41,361 bases of DNA from Klebsiella pneumoniae (GTDB lineage Bacteria; Myxococcota_A; UBA796; GCA-2862545): contig CAMASI010000033.1 in the NCBI GenBank assembly GCA_945861065.1, forward strand, positions 1 through 41,361, in the 5' to 3' direction. Within the stretch, counting starts at the first letter, position 1; the number at the start of each line of letters is the position of its first letter. Below are positions 31,916 to 40,532 of the stretch, in pieces. A program made the position numbers and the translations under genes. The notes below the pieces were generated by a model. It saw only the letters and a list, made by a program, of their open reading frames with translations, was not told where the DNA came from and did not search any database.

Positions 31916-33520
31916 ATGGCGCGGGCGAGCACCTTTCTCGAACTGGCGCCGGAGTTTGGCGGAACGCTATTCGGCCCGTTCCCAGGGCCCGAGATTCGGT
32001 TGGGCTCCTCCCCCGACCGGACCGACATTCGGCTTCCCGAAACACTCGGTGTGGCCGCGGTGCATTGCCGGGTGGTCCGACAAGACGACACGACCTGGCT
32101 GATTGCCCCCGTCGATCGGGCAGCTGCGGTGTGGTTTCACCGGTCCTCCGGGGGCCGACCGTCGCAGCTAGACGCCCCGGTTGCAGCGCGTGCGGGCGAC
32201 GCGTTTTCGTTGGTTACGCCGGAGGGTCCGCGATTTACGCTTCGAATCGAAACGGGGAAAAGCGCGGACGACGCGTCTGGCAAAAGTCACGGCCAACCTC
32301 CGCCATCGTCCAACTTCGTAGCGAGATTCGGACGGGAAATTTTTCGTATAGGCCTCGCTCGCATGATCACGGCGCGAATTGGCGCGTCAGGCATGTGGCT
32401 GTACAATTTCGTGCGAAATGGCACGTTTTTGTCCCCCGTATTTCTCGTCGGATTCTTGACGATGGGGTCGGGATGGTTTCTCGCTGGTGGCTCGTCCTGC
32501 GCTGCGTTGGGCCTCAACAAGACGCGTCTGACTGCACAGACTCAGCTCAGGGATTGTCGCGATCAGCTCGGCGTAGAGGATGGGGAGGCGTCGGCGCCGA
32601 CCGTGCCCGGGCTCGTTCGCACCTTGCTGAACGACCGCGAATGGCAAGCGACTTTGCTCGACGACCGAGAATTCACCGCGGCCTTTGCCCGTGAGCTCAA
32701 GTTGATTTTCGCCAGCTCGGACCGGTACCGATGGGCGTACACCCGCGACGGTTCGGTGGTGGTGCGGACTCGGGCGGGCCTGCAAGCGCGTGGCCTTCCC
32801 GAAGACCTCGTCCGGGCGTTGGGTTGGGCGGCCGCGCTGCCTGGCCAGGTGGAGCGCGAATGGAAAGTGGTGGTGGACAGTGAGGGTGAGGAGGTGTGCG
32901 GACGGGGACCGCTTGCGTTGACGTGGCGTCAGGCTGTCGCGCTCGGTCTGGACACCCAACCCGACGCCTTGGTCGAACGCGCGGTGGCTGCGAGTGGTGA
33001 CACGCAGTTGTGGAAGGACGCGATCGGCAAGACGACAGCGTCGATCAGTGCGCCAGCGGCAAGCGGTTCGGTGCTGGCTGCCGGCGCCGAGTTGCAAGGA
33101 GGCCTCGAATGTTTGGTGGTCGAGGGGGCGGACGATCGCCTCGATCCGACCCGGCTTGCCAACGCACTGGCCGAACGGATCGGTTCCGACGCGCGCGGCT
33201 TGCCCACCGAACAAGGTCGCTACTGGATTGCTGCGCGGTTGGTGTACTTGGGGGCGCTTGATTTCCGTCGCGGGTTGGAAGAGCTCCGTCTCGACGGTCA
33301 GCCGCCGTCGGTTGCCCTCGAAGCCGCAGGGATTCCGAAGGCGCGCGCGGAGTTCGCGGTCGGGTTTGGTGCCGCGATCGCTGCCCGCGCCGTGGCGATT
33401 CCGTGCCTTGCGGTGCTCGACCGTGAGGTGTCTGCGGCGCCGCCGGACTTCCTCGGTGAACTTCCCAACCTTGGAAACTGCGCCATCATCAAGGCGTTCG
33501 TCGAGTACGACCGACTGTGA
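31916..33520 (+). CDS. FHA-like membrane protein (534 aa)
   Basis: ATG 31916 directly follows the queE stop. Residues ~1-110 have an FHA-like pattern (EIRLGSSPDRTDIRLPETL, then VAAVHCRVV, then GDAFSLVTP), the fold that binds phosphothreonine peptides, though key residues are only partly kept. Residues ~160-180 (FLSPVFLVGFLTMGSGWFLAGG) form a membrane helix. The remaining ~350 residues are soluble, helical and contain several cysteines (SCAALG, DCRDQ, EVCGRG, LECLV, IPCLA, GNCAI), suggesting an external location. I recognise no enzyme. The 3' end overlaps the MYXO-CTERM gene by 32 bp. Confidence 0.7.
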   Translation: MARASTFLELAPEFGGTLFGPFPGPEIRLGSSPDRTDIRLPETLGVAAVHCRVVRQDDTTWLIAPVDRAAAVWFHRSSGGRPSQLDAPVAARAGDAFSLVTPEGPRFTLRIETGKSADDASGKSHGQPPPSSNFVARFGREIFRIGLARMITARIGASGMWLYNFVRNGTFLSPVFLVGFLTMGSGWFLAGGSSCAALGLNKTRLTAQTQLRDCRDQLGVEDGEASAPTVPGLVRTLLNDREWQATLLDDREFTAAFARELKLIFASSDRYRWAYTRDGSVVVRTRAGLQARGLPEDLVRALGWAAALPGQVEREWKVVVDSEGEEVCGRGPLALTWRQAVALGLDTQPDALVERAVAASGDTQLWKDAIGKTTASISAPAASGSVLAAGAELQGGLECLVVEGADDRLDPTRLANALAERIGSDARGLPTEQGRYWIAARLVYLGALDFRRGLEELRLDGQPPSVALEAAGIPKARAEFAVGFGAAIAARAVAIPCLAVLDREVSAAPPDFLGELPNLGNCAIIKAFVEYDRL

Positions 33521-33812
33521 GAAGTGTGGCCGCCAACGCCACTGCGAAGGAGGCGGACAGTCCACCGTGGGCACATCCGTCGGCGAAGGGCGATCCACCG
33601 TCTTCAGACGCAAGGTCGCCGGCCGTGGTTCCGTTGACGAAAGGGGCCGTGTCTCCGGTGTCCCCAAAAAACGTGGTGAACTCAGTCGTGCCCGTGGGCG
33701 TCACCGTGCCAGTGTCTTGCCCGGTATCCGCCGTGTCGGAGGTATCCGTGGTTCCCAAGAAAGCGAAGCCCTGAGCGAAACAGACGACAACCCACACGAG
33801 CGCAGCCCCCAT
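33489..33812 (-). CDS. small MYXO-CTERM-like surface protein
   Basis: From ATG 33812 the protein has 107 residues. It starts with a hydrophobic segment (MGAALVWVVVCFAQGFAFL), then a Thr/Asp-rich stalk (TDTSDTADTGQDTGTV). It ends DGCAHGG followed by a membrane helix and GRTRRTP: a Cys motif, hydrophobic stretch and Arg cluster, the form of MYXO-CTERM sorting tails. This implies export and processing at the outer surface. A longer reading from 33869 is possible but begins with no signal. It is antisense to the last 32 bp of the FHA-protein gene. Confidence 0.72.
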   Translation of the reverse strand: MGAALVWVVVCFAQGFAFLGTTDTSDTADTGQDTGTVTPTGTTEFTTFFGDTGDTAPFVNGTTAGDLASEDGGSPFADGCAHGGLSASFAVALAATLLTVGRTRRTP

Positions 33813-33850
33813 CGATGTGGGCGAGATAACTCTACCGATTGCCGCCGGGC

Positions 33851-33901
33851 ACTTGAACGGGCGGGCCACAACGCATTAGACGCGCCGGCCGATCGAAGGA
33901 G
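33851..33901 (+). promoter_or_regulatory. possible promoter and ribosome-binding site
   Basis: TTGAAC (33853-33858) and CATTAG (33874-33879), 15 bp apart, are a weak sigma-70-like pair ahead of the gene at 33908; the spacing is short, so this is tentative. AAGGAG at 33896-33901, six bases before the ATG, is a strong ribosome-binding site. A similar GCATTAG occurs at 39151-39157. Confidence 0.35.
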
Positions 33902-33907
33902 ACCCCC

Positions 33908-34681
33908 ATGTCGAAGACCGCGACCGTCGCGAGCATGGTGCGAAATGCCGCACGCAGCGAAGAAGAACTGGTTGCCACGGTGCACAGCATCTTCGACAAC
34001 GACGACATCGAGCGCATCGCCGATTTCTTCGATCGTTTGAACATCCCGAAAGCACAGGGCGGAGAGGCCGTTTCGGCCCCGATGGCCTCCGTCGAGGGTC
34101 CCGCAGCCACGAAGGTGTGGGGATGGGCGGAAGAGGGCAAGATCGCCGTCGGCATCCAGCGATTCCTCGACCGGCACGAACGCAAGGTCAAATGGCATGT
34201 GTCCCACCCCGGCACCGACGGTGTCGAGGGCCTGCTGCTGTTGGTCCGCAGCGCGATGTGGCTGACGAATTTGCGCCTGCGCCGGATGAAAGTCCTCTTC
34301 GAGAAGACCACGGACATGACGCCGGATGAGTGGGCCACCGCCCGCGACCTGATGAATCGCACCTTCCTGACGTGGCGGCATTTCCTGCAACACATGGCGG
34401 GAGACTGGGTCGATGCCATGCTCACCGTGACTGATCGCGATGACCTCGCGCAGCGGCTGGGCAGCTTCTACGAACTGGTGGATCGCCAGGTCCGGGCCGT
34501 CGAAGAGAACCGGAACACCATCGAGGACCGCCGAATGGACCTCACGGTGCTTCCGGAAGGATTTCCGCCGGTTCGTCCTCCCAACTACTTCGGTGGCGAC
34601 TTGCTGGGTCGGGGACCGTGGAAGCAGTATTGGGCGTCGTTGACGCAATACGCGCACCGTTTCCGGGAGTGCGCCGCCTAG
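33908..34681 (+). CDS. soluble hypothetical protein (257 aa), first gene of an envelope cluster
   Basis: ATG 33908 has AAGGAG six bases upstream. The protein has no signal peptide or membrane segment and is largely helical, with Trp-rich stretches (KVWGWAEEGK, FLTWRHFLQHMAGDWVD) and a C-terminal PPNYFGGDLLGRGPWKQYW. I recognise no family. It may be a cytoplasmic partner of the FHA/vWA envelope proteins encoded right after it (18 bp to the next start). Composition is ordinary. Confidence 0.75.
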   Translation: MSKTATVASMVRNAARSEEELVATVHSIFDNDDIERIADFFDRLNIPKAQGGEAVSAPMASVEGPAATKVWGWAEEGKIAVGIQRFLDRHERKVKWHVSHPGTDGVEGLLLLVRSAMWLTNLRLRRMKVLFEKTTDMTPDEWATARDLMNRTFLTWRHFLQHMAGDWVDAMLTVTDRDDLAQRLGSFYELVDRQVRAVEENRNTIEDRRMDLTVLPEGFPPVRPPNYFGGDLLGRGPWKQYWASLTQYAHRFRECAA

Positions 34682-34699
34682 GCGGCGCCCGACTGTGGC

Positions 34700-35740
34700 A
34701 TGACGCTCCCGCCCGTTCCATGGGCGCGGCACTTGTGGGTGCCCTCGTGGGTAGCGAGCGCGGCGGTATCTGCATGGTGGTGGGTACTACAGGCCTTCAT
34801 CTGGGTCGGCGTGCCTTCTTGGGCCGAAGGCCCGCTTTGGCTGGGCGCAGTTGCGGCTGCCGTGGCGGCTTCGAGCCTGATGTTGGACGGGTGGGTGCGC
34901 GGTCGTGCACGCTGGCTCGTTGCGGCTGAGGTCGGTTTTGGCACCGTGTTGGTCGGTGCCGGCGCGTTTGGGCTTAGCGCCCTGTGGATGGCGGCGGTTG
35001 GGGGTCTCGCAGGCCCGGTCGGGATGAGCGTGCTCGTGCAACCCGACCTGCTGAGTCTCCGCGGGCAACTCGGTGCTTTTGTGGCCGTCGGCGGGTGGAC
35101 GGGGATCGTACTGGGCGTGATCCGGGCCTTTCCCAACCTGTTGTCCCGATGGTGGCCCGCGGAGTCCCTCAAGGACGAAGGTGCTGCCTGGGTGCGGGTC
35201 CTCGAACACGTCTTCGCTGGGATCGTCTCCGGGGGTGCCTGGGCCGGCGTGTGGTTTGTGCCCGGCTTCGCGTTGTCGTTGGCGGGAGATCAGTTCATCG
35301 CGGGCGCGCTAAGCTCATTGACCTTCGGCCTCTCCATGGGTTTTCTCGCTTGGACGCTCCCAGACCGGGCGTGGACCCCGTGGATCCGCGTTCGTCGTGG
35401 TCCGCGAAAGGGCATGCGAGTCCCGTTGCTTGGCGAGAATGGCGAAGCCATTGAGCGCTTCGTCGGCCACTACCCACGGGGATTGGATCTTTTCCTGCCG
35501 TCCGATACCGGTGCGAGCGAGGTCCACCTTTCGGCCCTGGTCGACGGGTTCGACGAGGTGGTGGTACGCGGGCAGTCGGTTTCGGAAACCGTCGTCTCTC
35601 GGTTTCTGGAGACGGTGGACCTGGCTTACGACCCGTCCGCCGCAGCGCCAGTCGAAACGGTGTTGTCTCCGGGCGACATTGTACGTGTAGGAACCGTGGA
35701 ACTCGAAGTGCTGTACCTGCCCCAGGACAACAGGCCGTGA
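34700..35740 (+). CDS. polytopic membrane protein with C-terminal FHA-like domain
   Basis: The 346-residue protein has about seven hydrophobic segments between residues ~15 and ~220 (for example VSAWWWVLQAFIWVGV, LSALWMAAVGGLAGPVGM, GIVSGGAWAGVWFVPGFAL). The last ~115 residues are cytoplasmic and FHA-like: RFVGHYPRGLDLFLPSD, then SEVHLSALVDG, then LSPGDIVRVGTVELEVLY. Such a layout suggests a membrane-bound reader of phosphorylated partners. Its stop overlaps the next gene as GTGATG, tying it to the vWA lipoprotein. No catalytic motif is seen. Confidence 0.75.
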   Translation: MTLPPVPWARHLWVPSWVASAAVSAWWWVLQAFIWVGVPSWAEGPLWLGAVAAAVAASSLMLDGWVRGRARWLVAAEVGFGTVLVGAGAFGLSALWMAAVGGLAGPVGMSVLVQPDLLSLRGQLGAFVAVGGWTGIVLGVIRAFPNLLSRWWPAESLKDEGAAWVRVLEHVFAGIVSGGAWAGVWFVPGFALSLAGDQFIAGALSSLTFGLSMGFLAWTLPDRAWTPWIRVRRGPRKGMRVPLLGENGEAIERFVGHYPRGLDLFLPSDTGASEVHLSALVDGFDEVVVRGQSVSETVVSRFLETVDLAYDPSAAAPVETVLSPGDIVRVGTVELEVLYLPQDNRP

Positions 35741-37113
35741 TGTGGGCCTTCTGGCTGGCTTGTGGAGGCGTCCGTACGGAACGAGTACCCGGCACGACGG
35801 CGAGCGTTCAAGCCGATGTGCCAGCGGCCGACAGCGAATGGACGTTGGATATTCGCACGAGCGCGACGGACTGCTTGGCGGCGGGGGTGACAGACACCCG
35901 CGGATGCACGCCGTGGTTGGACCGGGCGTCCGGCGAGGTGCACCTGTCCTTCGAGTTGCGCGATCCGGCGTCGGGCTCGCCGATGACGCGGTCGGTGACC
36001 CCTGATCAGGTCGTGGTGCTGCACGATGGCGCAAGACAGAACGATGTGGAGTTGATTGCGCACGACCCGGTTCGGGGCGGCCAACTCTTCGTGTTGGTGG
36101 TGGACGGGTCTGGGTCGATGTTTGAGGACGGCGCAAGCCGGGCGCGGGCCCTGCACGACGCGTTGCTTCGAGCGGAAGTCGTGGACGGCTTCTTTCCCGT
36201 TGACGGAGGAGAATCCGGGGTGGTCGCCCTCCGTTTCACCGACAAAGTGATCGGACTGGACGGCGGGGCGCCCAGAATCATGACGCGGCGCGCCGACTAC
36301 GAAGCCGCCGTTCGCGCCTTTCTTCAACAACCGGGCGGTGGGTATACGCACCTATACGACGCAGTGGTCTACTCGATGACCGCCTTGTACCAGGACAATG
36401 CTATTGCCGCGTGGTTGGCCTCCCGGTCGAGCGAGCCCACCGTCGTGGCCCTGACAGATGGCTTTCACAACGAAAAGAGTTCTGATCTGTGCGAAACCAA
36501 CGTGCCCAGATTGCAGACGGCGTTGAACAGCGTGCGTGCGGCGCGCACGAATGCAGGTTTGGCGGTGCGACCCACGTTGTATACGGTCGGGATCGGCCGG
36601 CCCTATCGCCCGGGCAACAAACCCCGCGGGCTCGACCAAACAGTGACGTCGCTCGCTTTGTGTGGCCCCTACGGCGACCACCCCATCGACGGCGGAATCG
36701 AACGCGCAGGCATCGACCACATCTCGCTGGAATGGCTAGCGGAAGCCGGGGGCGGGATTGCATTTGCCCGCCAAGACGCGAGTGGTTTGGCGTCGGTATT
36801 TCGACGTGCGGCGGCTCCAAGGTACCGGTGGTTTGAGGTGCGCTACCGCGTGCCCGATCCGTTCTGGATGCGTCGATCCTTCGAGACCCGGATTCAGTTG
36901 GAGTCGTCGGCCCGCGCATTGACGAACATCCGTTTTCATCCGAGTCGTTGGCTGGACGCTCCCTCGGGGATCCCGGAGGCGTCCGGACGGTGGGCGATGG
37001 CCGCGCCGTGGGGTCGATCTGCCGCGCTGTGGGTGTCGTTACTTGCGCTGTTGGTGCTGTTGCCCGCGGTCCCGACGGCGGCATGGACGGCGTGGCGGCG
37101 GTGGGTCGGGTAG
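35740..37113 (+). CDS. von Willebrand factor A-domain lipoprotein with C-terminal membrane helix
   Basis: From ATG 35740 (or GTG 35737) the protein has about 457 residues. The start MWAFWLACGG is an extremely short lipoprotein-like signal with Cys at residue 8; no earlier start codon exists in frame. The vWA domain (~115-360) keeps the MIDAS metal site: DGSGS (122-126), the threonine in GGYTHLYDA and the aspartate in ALTDGFHN. A membrane helix near the end (AALWVSLLALLVLLPAVP) is followed by basic residues. vWA domains bind protein ligands through a metal ion. The overlap with the preceding FHA gene points to a two-protein envelope complex. Confidence 0.85.
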   Translation: MWAFWLACGGVRTERVPGTTASVQADVPAADSEWTLDIRTSATDCLAAGVTDTRGCTPWLDRASGEVHLSFELRDPASGSPMTRSVTPDQVVVLHDGARQNDVELIAHDPVRGGQLFVLVVDGSGSMFEDGASRARALHDALLRAEVVDGFFPVDGGESGVVALRFTDKVIGLDGGAPRIMTRRADYEAAVRAFLQQPGGGYTHLYDAVVYSMTALYQDNAIAAWLASRSSEPTVVALTDGFHNEKSSDLCETNVPRLQTALNSVRAARTNAGLAVRPTLYTVGIGRPYRPGNKPRGLDQTVTSLALCGPYGDHPIDGGIERAGIDHISLEWLAEAGGGIAFARQDASGLASVFRRAAAPRYRWFEVRYRVPDPFWMRRSFETRIQLESSARALTNIRFHPSRWLDAPSGIPEASGRWAMAAPWGRSAALWVSLLALLVLLPAVPTAAWTAWRRWVG

Positions 37114-37135
37114 GAGCCTCAAACGGGGCGGTGAA

Positions 37136-39133
37136 ATGGTGGTCGTCTGGGTGTGGATCGCAGCTGCGTTCGCCGAACCCAAGGTCCCCGAGCCGGTCGC
37201 CGCAAGGTCGCCGATCGAGACTGTCGGCGACGCGATTGAGGAGAAGAAGTCGAAGGAGGAACTGGAGCGACAGGAAAGGCTGCGGAAGATCGACGAGGCT
37301 CAAGGCGACCAGGCCGCGCGTGTCATCGTTCTGCGCTGGCCTGATGCGCCGGATACCGACCACCACAACCAGTCTCTCGTTCGAAACATCCGAAGCAGAA
37401 TTGCCCGCCCGAATGCCAAGTTCTTTCCCGAGATCGACTTGTACCAGGCCGGACGCAAAGAACCCGACCGCACCGTGCTCCCGATCGATCAACGGGCATC
37501 ACCGCCTGAGTCTGCGATGGAAGAAGTCGCTCGGGTCACTGACGAGGTCGCCACCATTCCTTGGCGCGCGTTGACGGCAGATGAGTGGGGCGTCAAAGCA
37601 CACGAATTGCGGACGTTGGCCCAGAGAGTGTGGTTCGTGGACCGCGTGGAAGCCCGTGAGCCCCTCTTCCTGCTCTACGCACAGATCGGTCGCGCTGCAG
37701 ACAACGCCGGTACGGAGACGCCTCCTTTTTACGCGTACATCGGCGGAAGGACCGTGCCCTACTACTGGTATCTGGCCGGCGTGTTGGCGCACGAAACCCC
37801 GGATCTATTGTCACAGCTGTCGGATCAGGACCTTCACGGCTCGGTGTCCTATTGGAAAAATGAGTTGGACCGAAAGGCCTTGCCGTCGATGACGTTGGGT
37901 TTCGACCTCAACGGGGTGTGGGACGCGAAGGCGTTTGCGGGGGAGTACCAACTCTTCGTCAACGGCGTCGAACAGCTGCTCAAGGACGACAAGGGCCTGT
38001 ACGCAGCGAGTCCCGGCATCGCTGACGTCTTCTTGCGTACGAGCGACGGCGGGTATGGTTTGTCAGAAAGAATCGAGTTGGAGAAACTCGACGAGAAAAT
38101 CTATTTTGTGCTGGAGGTCGCGCGTAAGCGGATGGGAATCGACTTCATCGACCAGCTCATGCGGGACCCCAACCGGTGCATTCCCGACGTCGACGGCGAC
38201 ATCATGTTGTACCTTGCCATTTATGCACGTTTGCACCCTGGCTCCGACATTTACATCGTCATCCCGAAGGGCGGTTCGACCTCGCCCAACAACTTGTATT
38301 TGTGGCAGTGGGACCGCCCGACCGCGACGCTGGTCAGGGTACTTGACGATACCGGCGGTTTCCCGGTCAGGTTTGCGGCATTGGTGGGGGCAGGCCTCAC
38401 TTTTTCTAGCGCCACCTACACCCCGCCCTCGTCGGAGGAGTTGGCAGATGCGGCGGCCGCGGCGAGCCCTGACGACCCTTCCGGCGGCTTGACTGCTGCG
38501 ACCAATGTGGTTCAGAAGTTGCCTGTACCGGTTCCTGCGGGCTTTCCGTTGGCGTTCCACCTTCGGGGCCACTACAACCGCTTGATGGTGGCAACCGGAC
38601 TTGAGTTTTCTGCCGCGTTGCAAAATGGCGGCGAGTGGTCGGACCTGTACCAAACGAACACCCATGACGGTGCCAGCCACGATGTTGTCACGACGTCCAC
38701 GGAAACAGTGACCGTGGGAACGGGTACGACCGCGACGCCGTCTGTGCTCCAGATTGTGACGCCTGAATTGCGTGTACGTACCTGGCAGCGGCTGGTTTTC
38801 TTCGGCTTCGGTGGTGTGATTGGACGGGACGCTTCGATCGGTTTCGGACCTCGGGGATGGATACGCACGGGCTGGACCAACGTGCCGCACGCCGTCGATC
38901 TGACCGGACATCTCGGGTACACGGCGCAGGCGCCTTTTTCGACGAAGTCGACCGGCCGGGTTCGACCGTTGGTAGACGTCGACGGGTTTGGGGGCGTGAT
39001 GATTCCCTACCGTGATTCGTTGTACATCAAAGGCAACGACACATTCCCGCTGACCGCTGAGGAGCGCGACCGGAGACTTGGGAAGGTCTTGCCCACCTTT
39101 GGGTTTACCGTGGGCGTTGGGCTGACCTTTTGA
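37136..39133 (+). CDS. large exported protein with probable C-terminal outer-membrane barrel
   Basis: From ATG 37136 the protein has 665 residues. It starts MVVVWVWIAAAFAEPK, a short signal with an AFA-type cleavage site. Residues ~30-70 are a charged coiled coil (EEKKSKEELERQERLRKIDE). The middle (~170-430) is a soluble domain I do not recognise, with FYAYIGGRTVPYYWYLAG and PDVDGDIMLYLAIYAR. The last ~180 residues are short amphipathic strands rich in Gly/Thr/aromatic residues and end in GVGLTF, the terminal-Phe signature of outer-membrane beta-barrels. I infer an outer-membrane protein working with the vWA and FHA proteins encoded just upstream. Confidence 0.72.
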   Translation: MVVVWVWIAAAFAEPKVPEPVAARSPIETVGDAIEEKKSKEELERQERLRKIDEAQGDQAARVIVLRWPDAPDTDHHNQSLVRNIRSRIARPNAKFFPEIDLYQAGRKEPDRTVLPIDQRASPPESAMEEVARVTDEVATIPWRALTADEWGVKAHELRTLAQRVWFVDRVEAREPLFLLYAQIGRAADNAGTETPPFYAYIGGRTVPYYWYLAGVLAHETPDLLSQLSDQDLHGSVSYWKNELDRKALPSMTLGFDLNGVWDAKAFAGEYQLFVNGVEQLLKDDKGLYAASPGIADVFLRTSDGGYGLSERIELEKLDEKIYFVLEVARKRMGIDFIDQLMRDPNRCIPDVDGDIMLYLAIYARLHPGSDIYIVIPKGGSTSPNNLYLWQWDRPTATLVRVLDDTGGFPVRFAALVGAGLTFSSATYTPPSSEELADAAAAASPDDPSGGLTAATNVVQKLPVPVPAGFPLAFHLRGHYNRLMVATGLEFSAALQNGGEWSDLYQTNTHDGASHDVVTTSTETVTVGTGTTATPSVLQIVTPELRVRTWQRLVFFGFGGVIGRDASIGFGPRGWIRTGWTNVPHAVDLTGHLGYTAQAPFSTKSTGRVRPLVDVDGFGGVMIPYRDSLYIKGNDTFPLTAEERDRRLGKVLPTFGFTVGVGLTF

Positions 39134-39184
39134 CCGGTGCAGGGTCCCTTGCATTAGGCTAGCTGTTGCCGGTTGGAGAAGACG

Positions 39185-39523
39185 ATGGGGCGGACGGGCG
39201 TGGGGATGACAGTATTGGGCCTCGGTGGCGCATTCGGCGGCGGCTTTTTTGCCGGATGGACGGGGAATGTCGCGAGTCGAGGGGGTGAGATCATCGTGGA
39301 CCTGCACGTTTCAGGTGCGCAATCGATTTCCGTGTTTTGTGACTCAACGACCGTGAACAGCGAAGGAACTGATGTCACCTTCGTAGCAACTGAGGGCGCT
39401 TGTCGGGTGGAGGCGCCGTTAACCGCTTCGATGCCATTGAAGGGCGACTTGCACGTGTCAGCCGGTGGGCGCTATGCCTGCGACAGGCGAAATGACGAAT
39501 TAGTTTGTGACCGCGTTCGTTAG
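39185..39523 (+). CDS. small single-helix membrane protein with four cysteines
   Basis: From ATG 39185, with GGAG six bases upstream, the protein has 112 residues. An N-terminal membrane segment (VLGLGGAFGGGFFAGW) has a glycine-zipper look. The rest is a small beta-rich domain with four cysteines (VFCDST, GACRVE, YACDRR, LVCDRV), likely two disulfides outside the membrane. No family is recognised. It follows the barrel protein and precedes, by 8 bp, the next exported protein, whose ribosome site overlaps this gene's stop. Confidence 0.68.
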   Translation: MGRTGVGMTVLGLGGAFGGGFFAGWTGNVASRGGEIIVDLHVSGAQSISVFCDSTTVNSEGTDVTFVATEGACRVEAPLTASMPLKGDLHVSAGGRYACDRRNDELVCDRVR

Positions 39524-39531
39524 GGGGTTTC

Positions 39532-40473
39532 ATGATGATGGCACTGTTTGCGACGTTAGCTCCGCTAGTTGTCGGCGATGCGTTCGCGGCCACGGGCCTC
39601 GTATGGACTTGGCCTGACGGCGAGGCGAGGACTTGGCACGCCGTGGCGGACGTCACCGTTCCGAAGTTGGTCGAATTCAAGGCACTGAACAATACGGATG
39701 TCCGTATCGGGCGGTTCCGCGTGGAGTTGGTAACGACCTGCAAGAAAGTAGGCCTTTCCGGAAAGGACGCCTTTGACATCAAATGTATGATCGACGACGT
39801 CGGGCTTCAAGCGGCGCCCGTCCGCCCAGATGCGGGGCGGGTGCTCCCCGTTCTGACCGAGTTTGACGATTCCTTCCGTGGCAGCTTTTTGGAGCTGACG
39901 ATGACTACGGACGGTCGAATCAAGGCCGTGGGCCTGGAAGGCGTGAATGACCGCGTGCGTCGATATCGAGAAATCGAAACGGTCATGCGGCTGGTGGTGG
40001 TTCGTGCGATCGCGGGATTGGACCTTCAGTTGCCCAAGAACGGCGATGATAAGGGCACCTCTTGGCGGATGATCAAGAGTTTGGCGATGAATTTTGTGGC
40101 AGATACGGGGACGGTCGGTAGCCTGGAAGGCGTTTCTGCCATCACCAAGACGGATGGCGACATTGTGGTGATCGAGTCTAAGGCGACCGGAACGTTGGGT
40201 TCGGGCGAGGAGTACTTAGAAAACGGACAGCCTCAACTATCGAACTTGTACGACATGAATCTGCAGAGCGCGGCGACCTTCGACACCGCAAAAGGATTCC
40301 TGTTGGATCGAACCTACCGCGTAGACGGCAACGTCACTGCCGGCTCTCTTGACGCGACCGGATCGCAAGGCTCCTCCTACATTCAGGAGCTGAAGTTGAC
40401 CTTCGTGGCGCCCGGCACAACCGTCCAGATCGAAGACAACGCAGAGTTGCCTCCTCTGGGGACCGTGCTCTAA
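39532..40473 (+). CDS. exported beta-rich hypothetical protein (313 aa)
   Basis: Starts are possible at ATG 39532, 39535 or 39538; AGGGGG (39522-39527) favours the second. A signal-like stretch ends in an AFA site (VVGDAFAA, ~residue 19). The mature part is mainly beta-strand and resembles a lipocalin- or YceI-like barrel in periodicity only (TGLVWTWPDGEARTWHAV; SIQELKLTFVAPGTTVQIED at the end reads with IQELKLTF). No family is recognised. It lies in the run of exported proteins downstream of the vWA/barrel genes. Confidence 0.65.
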   Translation: MMMALFATLAPLVVGDAFAATGLVWTWPDGEARTWHAVADVTVPKLVEFKALNNTDVRIGRFRVELVTTCKKVGLSGKDAFDIKCMIDDVGLQAAPVRPDAGRVLPVLTEFDDSFRGSFLELTMTTDGRIKAVGLEGVNDRVRRYREIETVMRLVVVRAIAGLDLQLPKNGDDKGTSWRMIKSLAMNFVADTGTVGSLEGVSAITKTDGDIVVIESKATGTLGSGEEYLENGQPQLSNLYDMNLQSAATFDTAKGFLLDRTYRVDGNVTAGSLDATGSQGSSYIQELKLTFVAPGTTVQIEDNAELPPLGTVL

Positions 40474-40532
40474 GCACACCGCGCCTTCGCGAGTTACCGG
40501 CTCATCCGGCCGCTGTGCCGAAGGAGAAACCC

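Noticed and set aside
39136..39152. Sigma-54-like GG...GC element before the small membrane protein gene
   Set aside because: The GG-GC spacing is 13 instead of 10 bases and the core TGGCAC is absent.
40515..40532. Upstream GTG start for the Cys-rich secreted protein, giving a normal basic signal (MPKEKPMTMF)
   Set aside because: The added codons are the ribosome-binding site AAGGAG itself, which fits ATG 40533 with six-base spacing; no ribosome site precedes GTG 40515.
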